Positions 13,598 through 20,697 of a DNA stretch of 24,738 bases are shown here, one piece after another. Position 1 is the first letter of the stretch. Every line of letters begins with the position of its first letter. The notes beneath the pieces were generated by a model, which searched no databases, was not told the DNA's origin, and was given only the letters and a program-made list of their open reading frames with translations. Position numbers and translations under genes: made by a program. The DNA is from CAXRBC01 sp041158045 (lineage in GTDB: Bacteria; Actinomycetota; Acidimicrobiia; Acidimicrobiales; Ilumatobacteraceae), in the NCBI GenBank assembly GCA_041158045.1, contig JBEBCD010000067.1, positions 1 through 24,738 of the forward strand. The letters are read 5' to 3'.

Positions 13598-14503
13598 ATG
13601 ATCGCCCGCGTCGCCTATGCCGTCCGCGAGACCTGGGCCTCCTTCCGCCGCAACCTGCCGCTCACCACGGCCGCGGTCCTCACCTCGGCGGTCTCACTGC
13701 TCCTCGTCGGCGCCACGTTCCTCATCCAGCGCGCGTTCGAGAACCTCCTGATCCAGTGGCGCGGCGACGTCGAGATGATCGTCTTCGTCCGCAGCGACGC
13801 CAGCCCGGAGCAGGTCGCCCTCGTCGACCAGACGCTGCGGGCCTCCCCGACGATCGTCGACGTGGACAAGCTCCAGTACCTCGACAAGGCCCAGAGCTAC
13901 GAGGAGGCCAAGCGCATCTTCGCGGGCGACCCCGTGACCCTCTCGCTGCTCACCCCGGAGACGATCCCCACGCAGTTCAAGGTCGTGCCCGTCGCCCAGG
14001 ATCCGACGCTCGTGCGGTCGCTCGCCGACCAGTACCGCACGCTCCCGGGCGTCGAGGCCGTCGCGCTCGCCGAGGACGAGTTCGAGGTGATCTCGACGCT
14101 CTCGGGATTCGTCCGCACCGTCACGCTCGTGATGTCGCTCGTGCTGCTCGCCGTCGCGATCGCCCTGATCTGGAACACGATCCGCACCGCGATGTTCGCG
14201 CGCCGGCGCGAGATCGAGGTGATGAAGCTCGTGGGTGCGACCAACTGGTTCATCCGCGTCCCGTTCATGCTCGAGGGACTGCTCCAGGGCCTCATCGGCG
14301 GCGTCCTCGCGTGCGGCGGCCTCTGGGTGCTCAACTCGGCGTGGTCCTCCGGGGTCGCGGGCTTCAAGCCCGGCACCGGCATCAGCTCGCTCGTGGTGCC
14401 CGACGGCTACCTCAACTCGACGATGCTCGTCGTGCTCGCGATCGGCGCGGCCGCGGGCGCCGTCGGGTCGGCCATCGCGGCGTCGCGCTTCCTCGACGTC
14501 TGA
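13598..14503 (+). CDS. ftsX: Cell division protein FtsX
   Basis: Membrane partner of FtsE, 301 residues. Four hydrophobic segments are visible near 22-44, 173-196, 222-246 and 276-298. A large extracytoplasmic domain lies between the first two and is the part that binds cell-wall hydrolases or their adaptors in other bacteria. The cytoplasmic RRREIEVMKLVGATNWFIR segment between segments two and three is the classic FtsX/ABC permease coupling region. The ATG abuts the ftsE stop with no spacer. In many actinobacteria smpB and ssrA follow; here a globin gene begins 14 nt downstream instead. Confidence 0.96.
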   Translation: MIARVAYAVRETWASFRRNLPLTTAAVLTSAVSLLLVGATFLIQRAFENLLIQWRGDVEMIVFVRSDASPEQVALVDQTLRASPTIVDVDKLQYLDKAQSYEEAKRIFAGDPVTLSLLTPETIPTQFKVVPVAQDPTLVRSLADQYRTLPGVEAVALAEDEFEVISTLSGFVRTVTLVMSLVLLAVAIALIWNTIRTAMFARRREIEVMKLVGATNWFIRVPFMLEGLLQGLIGGVLACGGLWVLNSAWSSGVAGFKPGTGISSLVVPDGYLNSTMLVVLAIGAAAGAVGSAIAASRFLDV

Positions 14504-14517
14504 CGCGGGGCCGTCGC

Positions 14518-14904
14518 GTGGGCACGGACGCGGGCGCACCGCTCTACGCGCGGGTCGGCGGCCAGGGGTTCTTCGACCGGCTCGTCGACGCGTTCTACGA
14601 CGGCGTGCGCGCGGACCCGGTGCTCCTCGCGCTCTACCCGGAGCCGGCCGACCTCGCCCCCGCGCGACGGCGCCTCGCGCTCTTCCTCGCCCAGTACTGG
14701 GGCGGCCCGACGACGTACTCCGACGAGCGCGGGCACCCGCGCCTGCGCATGCGCCACGCGCCGTACCCGGTCGACGAGCACATGCGCGACCGGTGGCTCG
14801 GCCACATGCGCCGCGCGATGGACGCGTGCGTCGCCGACGCCGGCGTGCGCGCCGAGCTCGAGGCCTACTTCGTCTCGGCCGCCGACCACCTGCGCAACGC
14901 GTAG
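14518..14904 (+). CDS. Group II truncated haemoglobin
   Basis: 128-residue truncated globin (trHbO-like), a haem protein that binds oxygen or nitric oxide. Family residues line up well: Tyr27 (helix B), Tyr40 near the CD corner, proximal His80 in RMRHAPYPV, and Trp93 in DRWLGHM, which matches the conserved group II tryptophan. The LYARVGGQGFFDRLVDAFY start is canonical. The GTG at 14518 is used because it gives the normal short N terminus. It follows ftsX closely and is likely co-transcribed with it. Its 3' end overlaps the convergent RNA methyltransferase gene by 40 bp. Confidence 0.93.
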   Translation: MGTDAGAPLYARVGGQGFFDRLVDAFYDGVRADPVLLALYPEPADLAPARRRLALFLAQYWGGPTTYSDERGHPRLRMRHAPYPVDEHMRDRWLGHMRRAMDACVADAGVRAELEAYFVSAADHLRNA

Positions 14905-15677
14905 CAGACGACGGCGCTCGCCGCCGCGACGTTGAGCGAGTCGACGCCGGGCGCCATCTCGATGCGCACGCGGTCGGTGCACGCCTCGAGCAGCTCGGCG
15001 CCGAGCCCGTCGCGCTCGGAGCCGAAGGCCGCGAGCACGGGCGCGTCGCCGACGTCGAGCGCACCGAGCGGCGTCGCGTCGGCCGACGGGGTGCACGCCA
15101 CGGTCCGCGCGCCCCGCGCGCGCATGGCGAGCAGGAGCTCGCGCGCGTCCGCCACGCGCGCGTGGGGGACGCGCAGCGCGTTGCCCATCGAGACCCGCAG
15201 GGCGCGGCGGGCGAGCGGGTCCGCGCTGCGCGGGTCGAGGAAGATCGCGTCCCAGCCCATGGCCGCGGCGTTGCGGGCGATGGAGCCGACGTTGACGGGG
15301 TTGTCCACGTTGTCCACGAGCACGCCGCGCATGCAGGTGCGCGCGAGCGGCGCCGGGTCGCGCGGCGCGGGCCGGCGGAAGAGCGCGATCACCTCGAGCG
15401 GCACGCCGACGCCGGTCACGCGGCGCCGCAGCTCCTCGGACGCGAGGTACGTGTAGGGCTCGTAGCCGCGGGCGAATCCGGCGAGGCGCCGTGCGCCCTT
15501 GTCCCCGACGAGGATCGTCACGGGCTCGCAGCCCGCCTCCATCGCGCGCTGCGTGACGAGGTCGCCCTCCGCGATGAAGAGCGGCCCGCCGTCGTGGCGC
15601 CGCTCCGGCCCGTCGAGTCGCCGCTCCCGCCAGGCAAAGGGCTCGAGCCGCGGGTCGTCGAGATCGGTGATCGTCAG
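14865..15677 (-). CDS. SpoU/TrmH-family RNA 2'-O-methyltransferase
   Basis: SPOUT-class methyltransferase that transfers a methyl group from S-adenosylmethionine to a ribose 2'-OH of tRNA or rRNA; the exact target is unknown. About 270 residues with an N-terminal substrate-binding domain containing FIAEGDLVTQRAMEAG (34-49), then the catalytic domain with motif 1 NVDNPVNVGSIARN (123-136, Arg135), motif 2 AFGSERDGLG (217-226) and motif 3 IEMAPGVDSLNVAAASAV (239-256). No ATG, GTG or TTG is found at the expected start. A CTG at 15677 overlaps the menB stop as CTGA and gives the expected N terminus; the first ATG downstream would remove part of the first domain. It is the last gene of the sulfotransferase-menB-methyltransferase chain. 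Confidence 0.9.
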   Translation of the reverse strand: MTITDLDDPRLEPFAWRERRLDGPERRHDGGPLFIAEGDLVTQRAMEAGCEPVTILVGDKGARRLAGFARGYEPYTYLASEELRRRVTGVGVPLEVIALFRRPAPRDPAPLARTCMRGVLVDNVDNPVNVGSIARNAAAMGWDAIFLDPRSADPLARRALRVSMGNALRVPHARVADARELLLAMRARGARTVACTPSADATPLGALDVGDAPVLAAFGSERDGLGAELLEACTDRVRIEMAPGVDSLNVAAASAVVCYALRRWSAAETK

Positions 15678-16555
15678 TAGTGCCAGGGGTACGTCGACCA
15701 GTCGGGCCGGCGCTTCTCGAGGAAGGCGTCGCGGCCCTCGCGCGCCTCGTCGGTCATGTACGCGAGGCGCGTCGCCTCGCCGGCGAACACCTGCTGGCCC
15801 ACGAGGCCGTCGTCGATCGCGTTGAAGGCGTACTTCAGCATCCGCTGCGCCGTCGGACTCTTGGCGTTGATCTCGGCGGCCCACTCGAGCGCCACCCGCT
15901 CGAGCTCGGCGTGGGGCACGACCGCGTTGACCATGCCCATGCGGTGCGCCTCCTCGGCCGAGTACTCCCGGCCGAGGAAGAAGATCTCGCGGGCGCGCTT
16001 CTGACCGACCTGGCGCGCGAGGTACGCGGAGCCGAAGCCACCGTCGAAGCTCGCGACGTCGGCGTCCGTCTGCTTGAAGCGCGCATGCTCGCGGCTCGCG
16101 AGCGTGAGGTCGCACACGACGTGGAGGCTGTGCCCGCCGCCGACGGCCCAGCCGGGCACCACGCACACGACGACCTTGGGCATGAAGCGGATGAGGCGCT
16201 GCACCTCGAGGATGTGGAGCCGCCCCGTCGCCGCGCCGCCGTCCTCGTAGCGGTAGCCGTCGGCGCCGCGGATCCGCTGGTCGCCGCCGCTGCAAAACGC
16301 CCAGCCGCCGTCCTTCGGCGAGGGGCCGTTGCCGGTGAGCAGCACGCAGCCGACGTCGGTGCTGCGGCGCGCGTGGTCGAGCGCGGAGTACAGCTCGTCC
16401 ACGGTGCGCGGCCGGAACGCGTTGCGTACCTCGGGCCGGTCGAAGGCGATGCGCACCGTGCCGTGCGCGCGAGCGCGGTGGTAGGTGATGTCGCCGAACG
16501 AAAAGCCCTCGACGGGCGCCCACTCGCGCTCGTCGAAGAGCGGGGAGATCGTCAC
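15674..16555 (-). CDS. menB: 1,4-dihydroxy-2-naphthoyl-CoA synthase (MenB)
   Basis: Crotonase-fold enzyme that closes the naphthoquinone ring of o-succinylbenzoyl-CoA in menaquinone biosynthesis. It has 293 residues, including an N-terminal extension of about 20. MenB-specific features are DITYHRA (22-28), NAFRPRTVDELY (45-56), GWAFCSGGDQRIRG (84-97), the oxyanion-hole segment GWAVGGGHSLH (135-145), FKQTDADVASFDGGFGSAYL (160-179) and the C-terminal RPDWSTYPWHY (283-293), whose tyrosine is conserved in MenB. The GTG start overlaps the sulfotransferase stop as GTGA, and its stop overlaps the next gene as CTGA. No other men genes are in the window. Confidence 0.95.
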   Translation of the reverse strand: MTISPLFDEREWAPVEGFSFGDITYHRARAHGTVRIAFDRPEVRNAFRPRTVDELYSALDHARRSTDVGCVLLTGNGPSPKDGGWAFCSGGDQRIRGADGYRYEDGGAATGRLHILEVQRLIRFMPKVVVCVVPGWAVGGGHSLHVVCDLTLASREHARFKQTDADVASFDGGFGSAYLARQVGQKRAREIFFLGREYSAEEAHRMGMVNAVVPHAELERVALEWAAEINAKSPTAQRMLKYAFNAIDDGLVGQQVFAGEATRLAYMTDEAREGRDAFLEKRRPDWSTYPWHY

Positions 16556-17373
16556 CCCTCCATTGTGGCGGTGCGGGGTGCGAATTCGGGGCGCGCAGCG
16601 ACGAAGCGCTCGGCCCACCGCGCGCTCTCGCCGTCCGACTGCCGCCGGGTCTGCGGCGGCGGCACCGCGTCGAGCGACACTCCGGCGGCCGCGACGACCC
16701 GCCGCACCGTGGCGTCGGGGTCTCTCGTGAGCTGCTCGTAGCTCACGCGCAGGGGCGTCTCGCCGATCGCGGCGAAGTGCGAGTCCCACGCCGCGTTGGC
16801 CTCGCGGATCGTCGCGATCGCGCGGGCGATCGCCGACTCGTCGTAGCGCGTGTCGGCCGTCGCCGCCATGTTGCTGTTCCACTGGTTGGACTGCTCGGCG
16901 CGCACGAGCGAGATCGCCTGGCGCACCTCGTCCTCGCGCACGATCCGCACCCACCGCACGGGCACGCCCCACATCGAGGCGTCGAGGCCGCGGCGCAGCA
17001 TGTGCTCGTCGTATTGGTTCCAGTGCATCTTGATGCCGAAGACGCCGTTCGGCGTCGTCGCCACGCGCGCGGCCGTGCGCAGGTACTCCGCCCACGACGC
17101 CCGCGAGAAGTAGTCGACGTTGCGCCAGGCCGCCCGCCCCGTGAGGCGCCGGGCGGCGCCGACGGCCGCGCCCCGGGCCGACAGCCGCGGCACGCCATGG
17201 CGCTCGCGGAACGTCGTGAAGTTGTGGGTGTGGATGTTGAGGTATTCCATCGGGGTCCCCGCCGCGTGGGTCGCCCGCAGGATGGAGCACAGCAGGGTCG
17301 AGCCGGTCCGGTGGACGGACGCGATCGCGAGCACCTGGCGCGTCTCGTGATGCGTCGCGTCGTGCGCACCCAT
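16552..17373 (-). CDS. Stf0-type sulfotransferase
   Basis: Predicted cytosolic PAPS-dependent sulfotransferase, 273 residues, transferring sulfate to a hydroxyl of an unknown acceptor. Near the N terminus ASVHRTGSTLLCSIL (18-32) forms the 5'-phosphosulfate loop. Further family landmarks are TPMEYLN (40-46), GVFGIKMHWNQ, the 3'-phosphate-binding RIVREDEVRQAISLVRAEQ, and SYEQLTRDPDATVRRV toward the end, all resembling Stf0 (trehalose 2-sulfotransferase). The ATG at 17371-17373 is used; a weak CAGAAT hexamer lies 8 nt upstream. The stop overlaps the menB start, so the two are probably co-translated. That suggests a quinone-linked or otherwise co-regulated acceptor, which is inference only. Confidence 0.88.
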   Translation of the reverse strand: MGAHDATHHETRQVLAIASVHRTGSTLLCSILRATHAAGTPMEYLNIHTHNFTTFRERHGVPRLSARGAAVGAARRLTGRAAWRNVDYFSRASWAEYLRTAARVATTPNGVFGIKMHWNQYDEHMLRRGLDASMWGVPVRWVRIVREDEVRQAISLVRAEQSNQWNSNMAATADTRYDESAIARAIATIREANAAWDSHFAAIGETPLRVSYEQLTRDPDATVRRVVAAAGVSLDAVPPPQTRRQSDGESARWAERFVAARPEFAPRTATMEG

Positions 17374-17422
17374 GCACGATCATTCTGGCAGTCGTCGTGT
17401 GGGCGGATCCGCGACGCACGAC

Positions 17423-17428
17423 TACCGT
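17423..17428 (+). promoter_or_regulatory. Putative -10 hexamer TACCGT of the aldehyde dehydrogenase gene
   Basis: TACCGT lies 7 nt before the ATG at 17436 in the 62-bp divergent gap facing the sulfotransferase gene. No ribosome-binding sequence is seen between it and the start. It would serve as the main promoter of the five-gene catabolic cluster. Confidence 0.55.
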
Positions 17429-17435
17429 TGCCCCG

Positions 17436-18932
17436 ATGACCGACCTGCTCACGAGGGACGAGTGGCTGCGCCGGGCCGCCGTGCCCGTCGCGCGGACGCG
17501 GCTGTGGATCGACGGCGACTTCGTCGATGCGGCGTCGGGCAAGACGTTCGAGTGCGTCGGCCCGCGCGACGGCGCCACCTTCGCGCGCGTCGCCGAGGGC
17601 GACGCGGCCGACGTCGACCGTGCCGTCGCCGCGGCGCGCCGGTCCTTCGAGGCGGGCGTCTGGCGCGAGGCGGCGCCCGCGCACCGCAAGGCCGTGATGC
17701 TGCGCTGGGCACAGCTCATCCGCGAGCACGCCCACGAGCTCGCGCTCCTCGAGACGCTCAACGTCGGCAAGCCGATCTCCGACTCCGTCAAGGTCGACGT
17801 CGAGTACGCGGCCACCAACGTCCAGTGGTACGCCGAGACGATCGACAAGATGTACGGCGAGGTCGCCCCCGTCCCGCGCGACTCGCTCACGATCGTCGAG
17901 CGCGAGCCCCTCGGCGTCGTCGGCGCGGTGGTGCCGTGGAACTACCCGCTCATCATCTCCTCGTGGAAGGTCGGCGCGGCCCTCGCGGCGGGCAACTCCG
18001 TGGTGCTCAAGCCGGCCGAGCAGTCCCCGCTCTCGGCGCTCCTCTTCGCCGAGCTCGCCACCCGCGCGGGCCTGCCCGACGGCTGTTTCAACGTGGTGAC
18101 CGGCTTCGGCCCCACGGCGGGTGCCGCCCTCGGGCGCCACGCGGACGTCGACAAGCTCGCGTTCACGGGCTCGACGGAGGTCGGCAAGTACTTCCTGCGC
18201 TACGCGGCGGAGAGCAACGGCAAGCCCGTGTCGCTCGAGCTGGGCGGCAAGACGCCGCACGTCGTGCTGCGCGACTGCCCCGACCTCGACGCGGCCGCCT
18301 CGGCGATCGCGTGGGGCGTGTTCTACAACTCGGGGCAGACCTGCCACGCGGGCACGCGCCTCGTCGTCGACCGCACCATCGAGGACGAGCTGCTCGAGCG
18401 GATCTCCGGCGTCGCCGCCGGGCTCCAGCCGGGCGACCCGCTCGAGCCGACCACCACGATGGGCACGATCGTCGACCGCGTCCAGCTCGAGCGCGTCCTC
18501 GGCTACATCGAGTCGGGCCGCGCGGAGGGCGCCGACGTGCACCTCGGCGGTCGCCAGGCGCACCCGGTGCAGGGGGGCTGCTACGTCGAGCCGACCGTGT
18601 TCCGCAACGTGCGCCCCGGCATGCGCATCGAGCGCGAGGAGATCTTCGGCCCCGTGCTCGCCTCCGTCGCGGTGGACGACGTCGACGCGGCGGTCCGCAT
18701 CGCCAACGACACGCCCTACGGGCTCGGCGCCGCCGTCTGGACCCGCGACCTCTCCCGCGCGCACAAGGTCGCGCGGGCGCTGCGCGCCGGCACCGTGTGG
18801 GTCAACACGTTCGACCGCAGCTCGATCGTCACGCCATTCGGCGGGTTCAAGCAGTCGGGCACCGGTCGCGACCGCTCGATGCACTCGATCGAGGGCTACA
18901 CCAACCTCAAGACCACCTGGATCCAGCTCTAG
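17436..18932 (+). CDS. NAD(P)-dependent aldehyde dehydrogenase
   Basis: 498-residue enzyme of the ALDH superfamily that oxidises an aldehyde to the acid. Catalytic residues are in place: Glu268 in LELGGKTPH, Cys303 in YNSGQTCHAGTR, the oxyanion asparagine in VPWNYPL, the cofactor loop FTGSTEVGK, and EIFGPV near the end. The SGQTCHAGTR block and the C-terminal GRDRSMHSIEGYTNLKTTW resemble the PuuC / betaine-aldehyde dehydrogenase branch. It is the first gene of a plus-strand cluster with dehydrogenases, an aldolase-like protein and an enolase-superfamily member, so the physiological aldehyde is probably a sugar-derived or short hydroxy-aldehyde. The substrate cannot be set from sequence. Confidence 0.93.
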   Translation: MTDLLTRDEWLRRAAVPVARTRLWIDGDFVDAASGKTFECVGPRDGATFARVAEGDAADVDRAVAAARRSFEAGVWREAAPAHRKAVMLRWAQLIREHAHELALLETLNVGKPISDSVKVDVEYAATNVQWYAETIDKMYGEVAPVPRDSLTIVEREPLGVVGAVVPWNYPLIISSWKVGAALAAGNSVVLKPAEQSPLSALLFAELATRAGLPDGCFNVVTGFGPTAGAALGRHADVDKLAFTGSTEVGKYFLRYAAESNGKPVSLELGGKTPHVVLRDCPDLDAAASAIAWGVFYNSGQTCHAGTRLVVDRTIEDELLERISGVAAGLQPGDPLEPTTTMGTIVDRVQLERVLGYIESGRAEGADVHLGGRQAHPVQGGCYVEPTVFRNVRPGMRIEREEIFGPVLASVAVDDVDAAVRIANDTPYGLGAAVWTRDLSRAHKVARALRAGTVWVNTFDRSSIVTPFGGFKQSGTGRDRSMHSIEGYTNLKTTWIQL

Positions 18933-18950
18933 ACGCCGGCTCGCGCCGGG

Positions 18951-18955
18951 GGAGG
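18951..18955 (+). promoter_or_regulatory. Shine-Dalgarno GGAGG of the beta-hydroxyacid dehydrogenase gene
   Basis: GGAGG lies 8 nt before the GTG at 18964 and fixes that start. It contrasts with the genes preceded by a TANNNT hexamer and no Shine-Dalgarno, as expected for an internal gene of a polycistronic message. Confidence 0.7.
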
Positions 18956-18963
18956 ACACCATC

Positions 18964-19890
18964 GTGAGCGCTCGTCGCGTCGGATTCGTCGGACTCGGCC
19001 ACCTCGGCTACTACCTCGCGTCCAGCCTCGTGCGGGCGGGGCACGAGGTCACGGTGCACGACCTCGAGCGTGCCGCGGCGCGCGACCTGCTCGAGCGTGG
19101 CGCGCGCTGGGCCGCCTCGCCGCGCGCCGTCGCCGAGGCCGCCGACACGGTCTTCACCTGCCTCCCGTCCCCGCGCGTCATCGACGCGGTGGTCACCGGC
19201 CCCGACGGCGTCTTCGCCGGGCTCGCCGGCCGCTCGACGCCCGGCACCTGGGTCGACATGAGCACCAACGACCAGTCCGAGACGCTCCGCCTCGGCGCGA
19301 TCGCCGCGGAGCGCGGCATCCGCATGCTCGAGTCGCCGGTCACCGGCGGCGTGCACAAGGCGGCGGAGGGCGACATCACGGTCCTCGTCGGCGGCGACCC
19401 GGCGGACGTCGAGGCGCACCGCCCGCTCCTCGAGGCGATGGGCAACCCGGTGCTCCACATCGGCCCGCTCGGCAGCGCCGCGGTCATCAAGGTGATCACC
19501 AACATGCTCGCCTTCATCCACCTCGTCGCGGCGGGCGAGGCGCTCATGCTGGCCAAGCGCGGCGGGCTCGATCTCCGCGTCGCCTTCGAGGCGATCAAGC
19601 ACTCGAGCGGCAACAGCTTCGTCCACGAGACCGAGAGCCAGGTCATCCTCAACGGCAGCTACGACATCGGCTTCACGATGGACCTCGCCCTCAAGGACCT
19701 CGGCTTCGCGATGGAGTTCGGTCGCAAGTTCGAGGTGCCGCTCGACCTCGCGTCGCTCACGCACCAGACGTTCGTGCGCGCGCGGGCGCGCTACGGCGGC
19801 GAGGCGTGGTCGTCGGCGGTGGTGCGACTCCTCGAGGAGGCGCTCTCCACCGACCTGCGCGCCCCGGGCTTCCCGGCGCGCCTGCAGTAA
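18964..19890 (+). CDS. NAD(P)-dependent beta-hydroxyacid dehydrogenase (3-hydroxyisobutyrate dehydrogenase-like)
   Basis: 308-residue member of the 6-phosphogluconate/3-hydroxyisobutyrate dehydrogenase superfamily, which oxidises a beta-hydroxy acid or reduces the matching semialdehyde. Seen: the Rossmann loop GFVGLGHLG (7-15), the substrate loop ESPVTGG (123-129, usually DAPVSGG), the catalytic lysine K176 in AAVIKVITN, and the C-terminal LALKDLGFAMEFG (241-253) matching the family's KDLxLA motif. The GTG start has a good Shine-Dalgarno. Relatives include tartronate-semialdehyde reductase and L-threonate/D-erythronate dehydrogenases, fitting sugar-acid breakdown together with its neighbours. 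Confidence 0.9.
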   Translation: MSARRVGFVGLGHLGYYLASSLVRAGHEVTVHDLERAAARDLLERGARWAASPRAVAEAADTVFTCLPSPRVIDAVVTGPDGVFAGLAGRSTPGTWVDMSTNDQSETLRLGAIAAERGIRMLESPVTGGVHKAAEGDITVLVGGDPADVEAHRPLLEAMGNPVLHIGPLGSAAVIKVITNMLAFIHLVAAGEALMLAKRGGLDLRVAFEAIKHSSGNSFVHETESQVILNGSYDIGFTMDLALKDLGFAMEFGRKFEVPLDLASLTHQTFVRARARYGGEAWSSAVVRLLEEALSTDLRAPGFPARLQ

Positions 19891-19891
19891 C

Positions 19892-19897
19892 TAGCCT
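19892..19897 (+). promoter_or_regulatory. Putative -10 hexamer TAGCCT of the class II aldolase-like gene
   Basis: TAGCCT begins 1 nt after the stop of the preceding gene and lies 7 nt before the GTG at 19905. It is an internal promoter candidate for the second half of the catabolic cluster. Confidence 0.5.
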
Positions 19898-19904
19898 GAC
19901 CGAC

Positions 19905-20669
19905 GTGGCGACGGGCACCCGCGAGGTCGCGGCGCCGTCCGTCGTCGAGCGCGGCGCCCGCGTCCAGCTGGCCGCCGCCTTCCGCTGGGCCGCCCGCCTC
20001 GGGCTGCACGAGGGCGTGGCCAACCACTTCAGCGTCGCCGTCGACGACGCGGGCACGCGCTTCCTCATCAACCCTCGGGGCGCCCACTTCTCGGAGATCA
20101 CCGCGAGCTCGCTGGTCCTCGTCGACGCCGCGAGGCGCGACGAGGACCCCTTCGTCCACGGCGTCGACCCGACGGCGTGGATCCTCCACTCGCACATCCA
20201 TGCCCACGTCCCGCGCGCCCGCTGCATCGTGCACACGCACATGCCGCACGCGACGGCGTTGGCCTGCCTCGCCGACTACCGCTTCGCGATGCTGGACCAG
20301 AACGCGTGCCGCTTCCACGGTCGCATCGCCTACGACCGCGACTACGCGGGCATGGCGCTCGAGCCGGGGGAGGGCGAGCGCGTCGCCGCGCTGCTCGGCG
20401 ACGGCCACGACGTGCTCCTCCTCGGCAACCACGGCGTCATCGTCGTCGCCGAGACCGTCGCGGAGGCCTTCGACCTCGCGTACTACCTCGAGCGGGCGGC
20501 GCACCTGCAGGTGCTCGCGCTCTCGACGGGCCGGCCGCTCTCCGTCGTGCCCGACGACGTCGCCGCACGGGCGTGCGCGCAGTGGCGCGACTATCCCGAG
20601 GGCGCCGAGCTGCACCTCGCGGCGCTCATGCGCATCCTCGACCGCGAGTCCCCCGAGTACCGCACATGA
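19905..20669 (+). CDS. Class II aldolase/adducin-family protein
   Basis: 254-residue protein of the zinc-dependent class II aldolase/adducin fold, whose members cleave, epimerise or decarboxylate sugar phosphates and sugar acids. Three metal-binding histidines are present: His110 and His112 in IVHTHMPHATALAC, and His176 in LGNHGVIVV. The phosphate-loop region reads EGVANHFSVAV (36-46) instead of the GNxSxR of L-fuculose-phosphate aldolase, and the position of that enzyme's catalytic glutamate appears to be Ala91 (PTAWILH). Classical FucA-type chemistry is therefore doubtful. The GTG is chosen because the upstream stop is only 14 nt away and TAGCCT lies 7 nt before it. Context suggests a step on a sugar acid or its keto derivative. 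Confidence 0.87.
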   Translation: MATGTREVAAPSVVERGARVQLAAAFRWAARLGLHEGVANHFSVAVDDAGTRFLINPRGAHFSEITASSLVLVDAARRDEDPFVHGVDPTAWILHSHIHAHVPRARCIVHTHMPHATALACLADYRFAMLDQNACRFHGRIAYDRDYAGMALEPGEGERVAALLGDGHDVLLLGNHGVIVVAETVAEAFDLAYYLERAAHLQVLALSTGRPLSVVPDDVAARACAQWRDYPEGAELHLAALMRILDRESPEYRT

Positions 20670-20684
20670 CGCACCCGATCCACC

Positions 20685-20690
20685 AGGAGG
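20685..20690 (+). promoter_or_regulatory. Shine-Dalgarno AGGAGG of the zinc alcohol dehydrogenase gene
   Basis: A near-perfect AGGAGGT lies 7 nt before the ATG at 20698 in a 28-nt gap, fixing the start. Confidence 0.8.
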
Positions 20691-20697
20691 TCACCCC

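Noticed and set aside
18936..18949. Small hairpin CCGGC/GCCGG between the aldehyde dehydrogenase and hydroxyacid dehydrogenase genes as a terminator
   Set aside because: The stem is only 5 bp and it is followed directly by a strong Shine-Dalgarno for the next gene, so termination here is unlikely.
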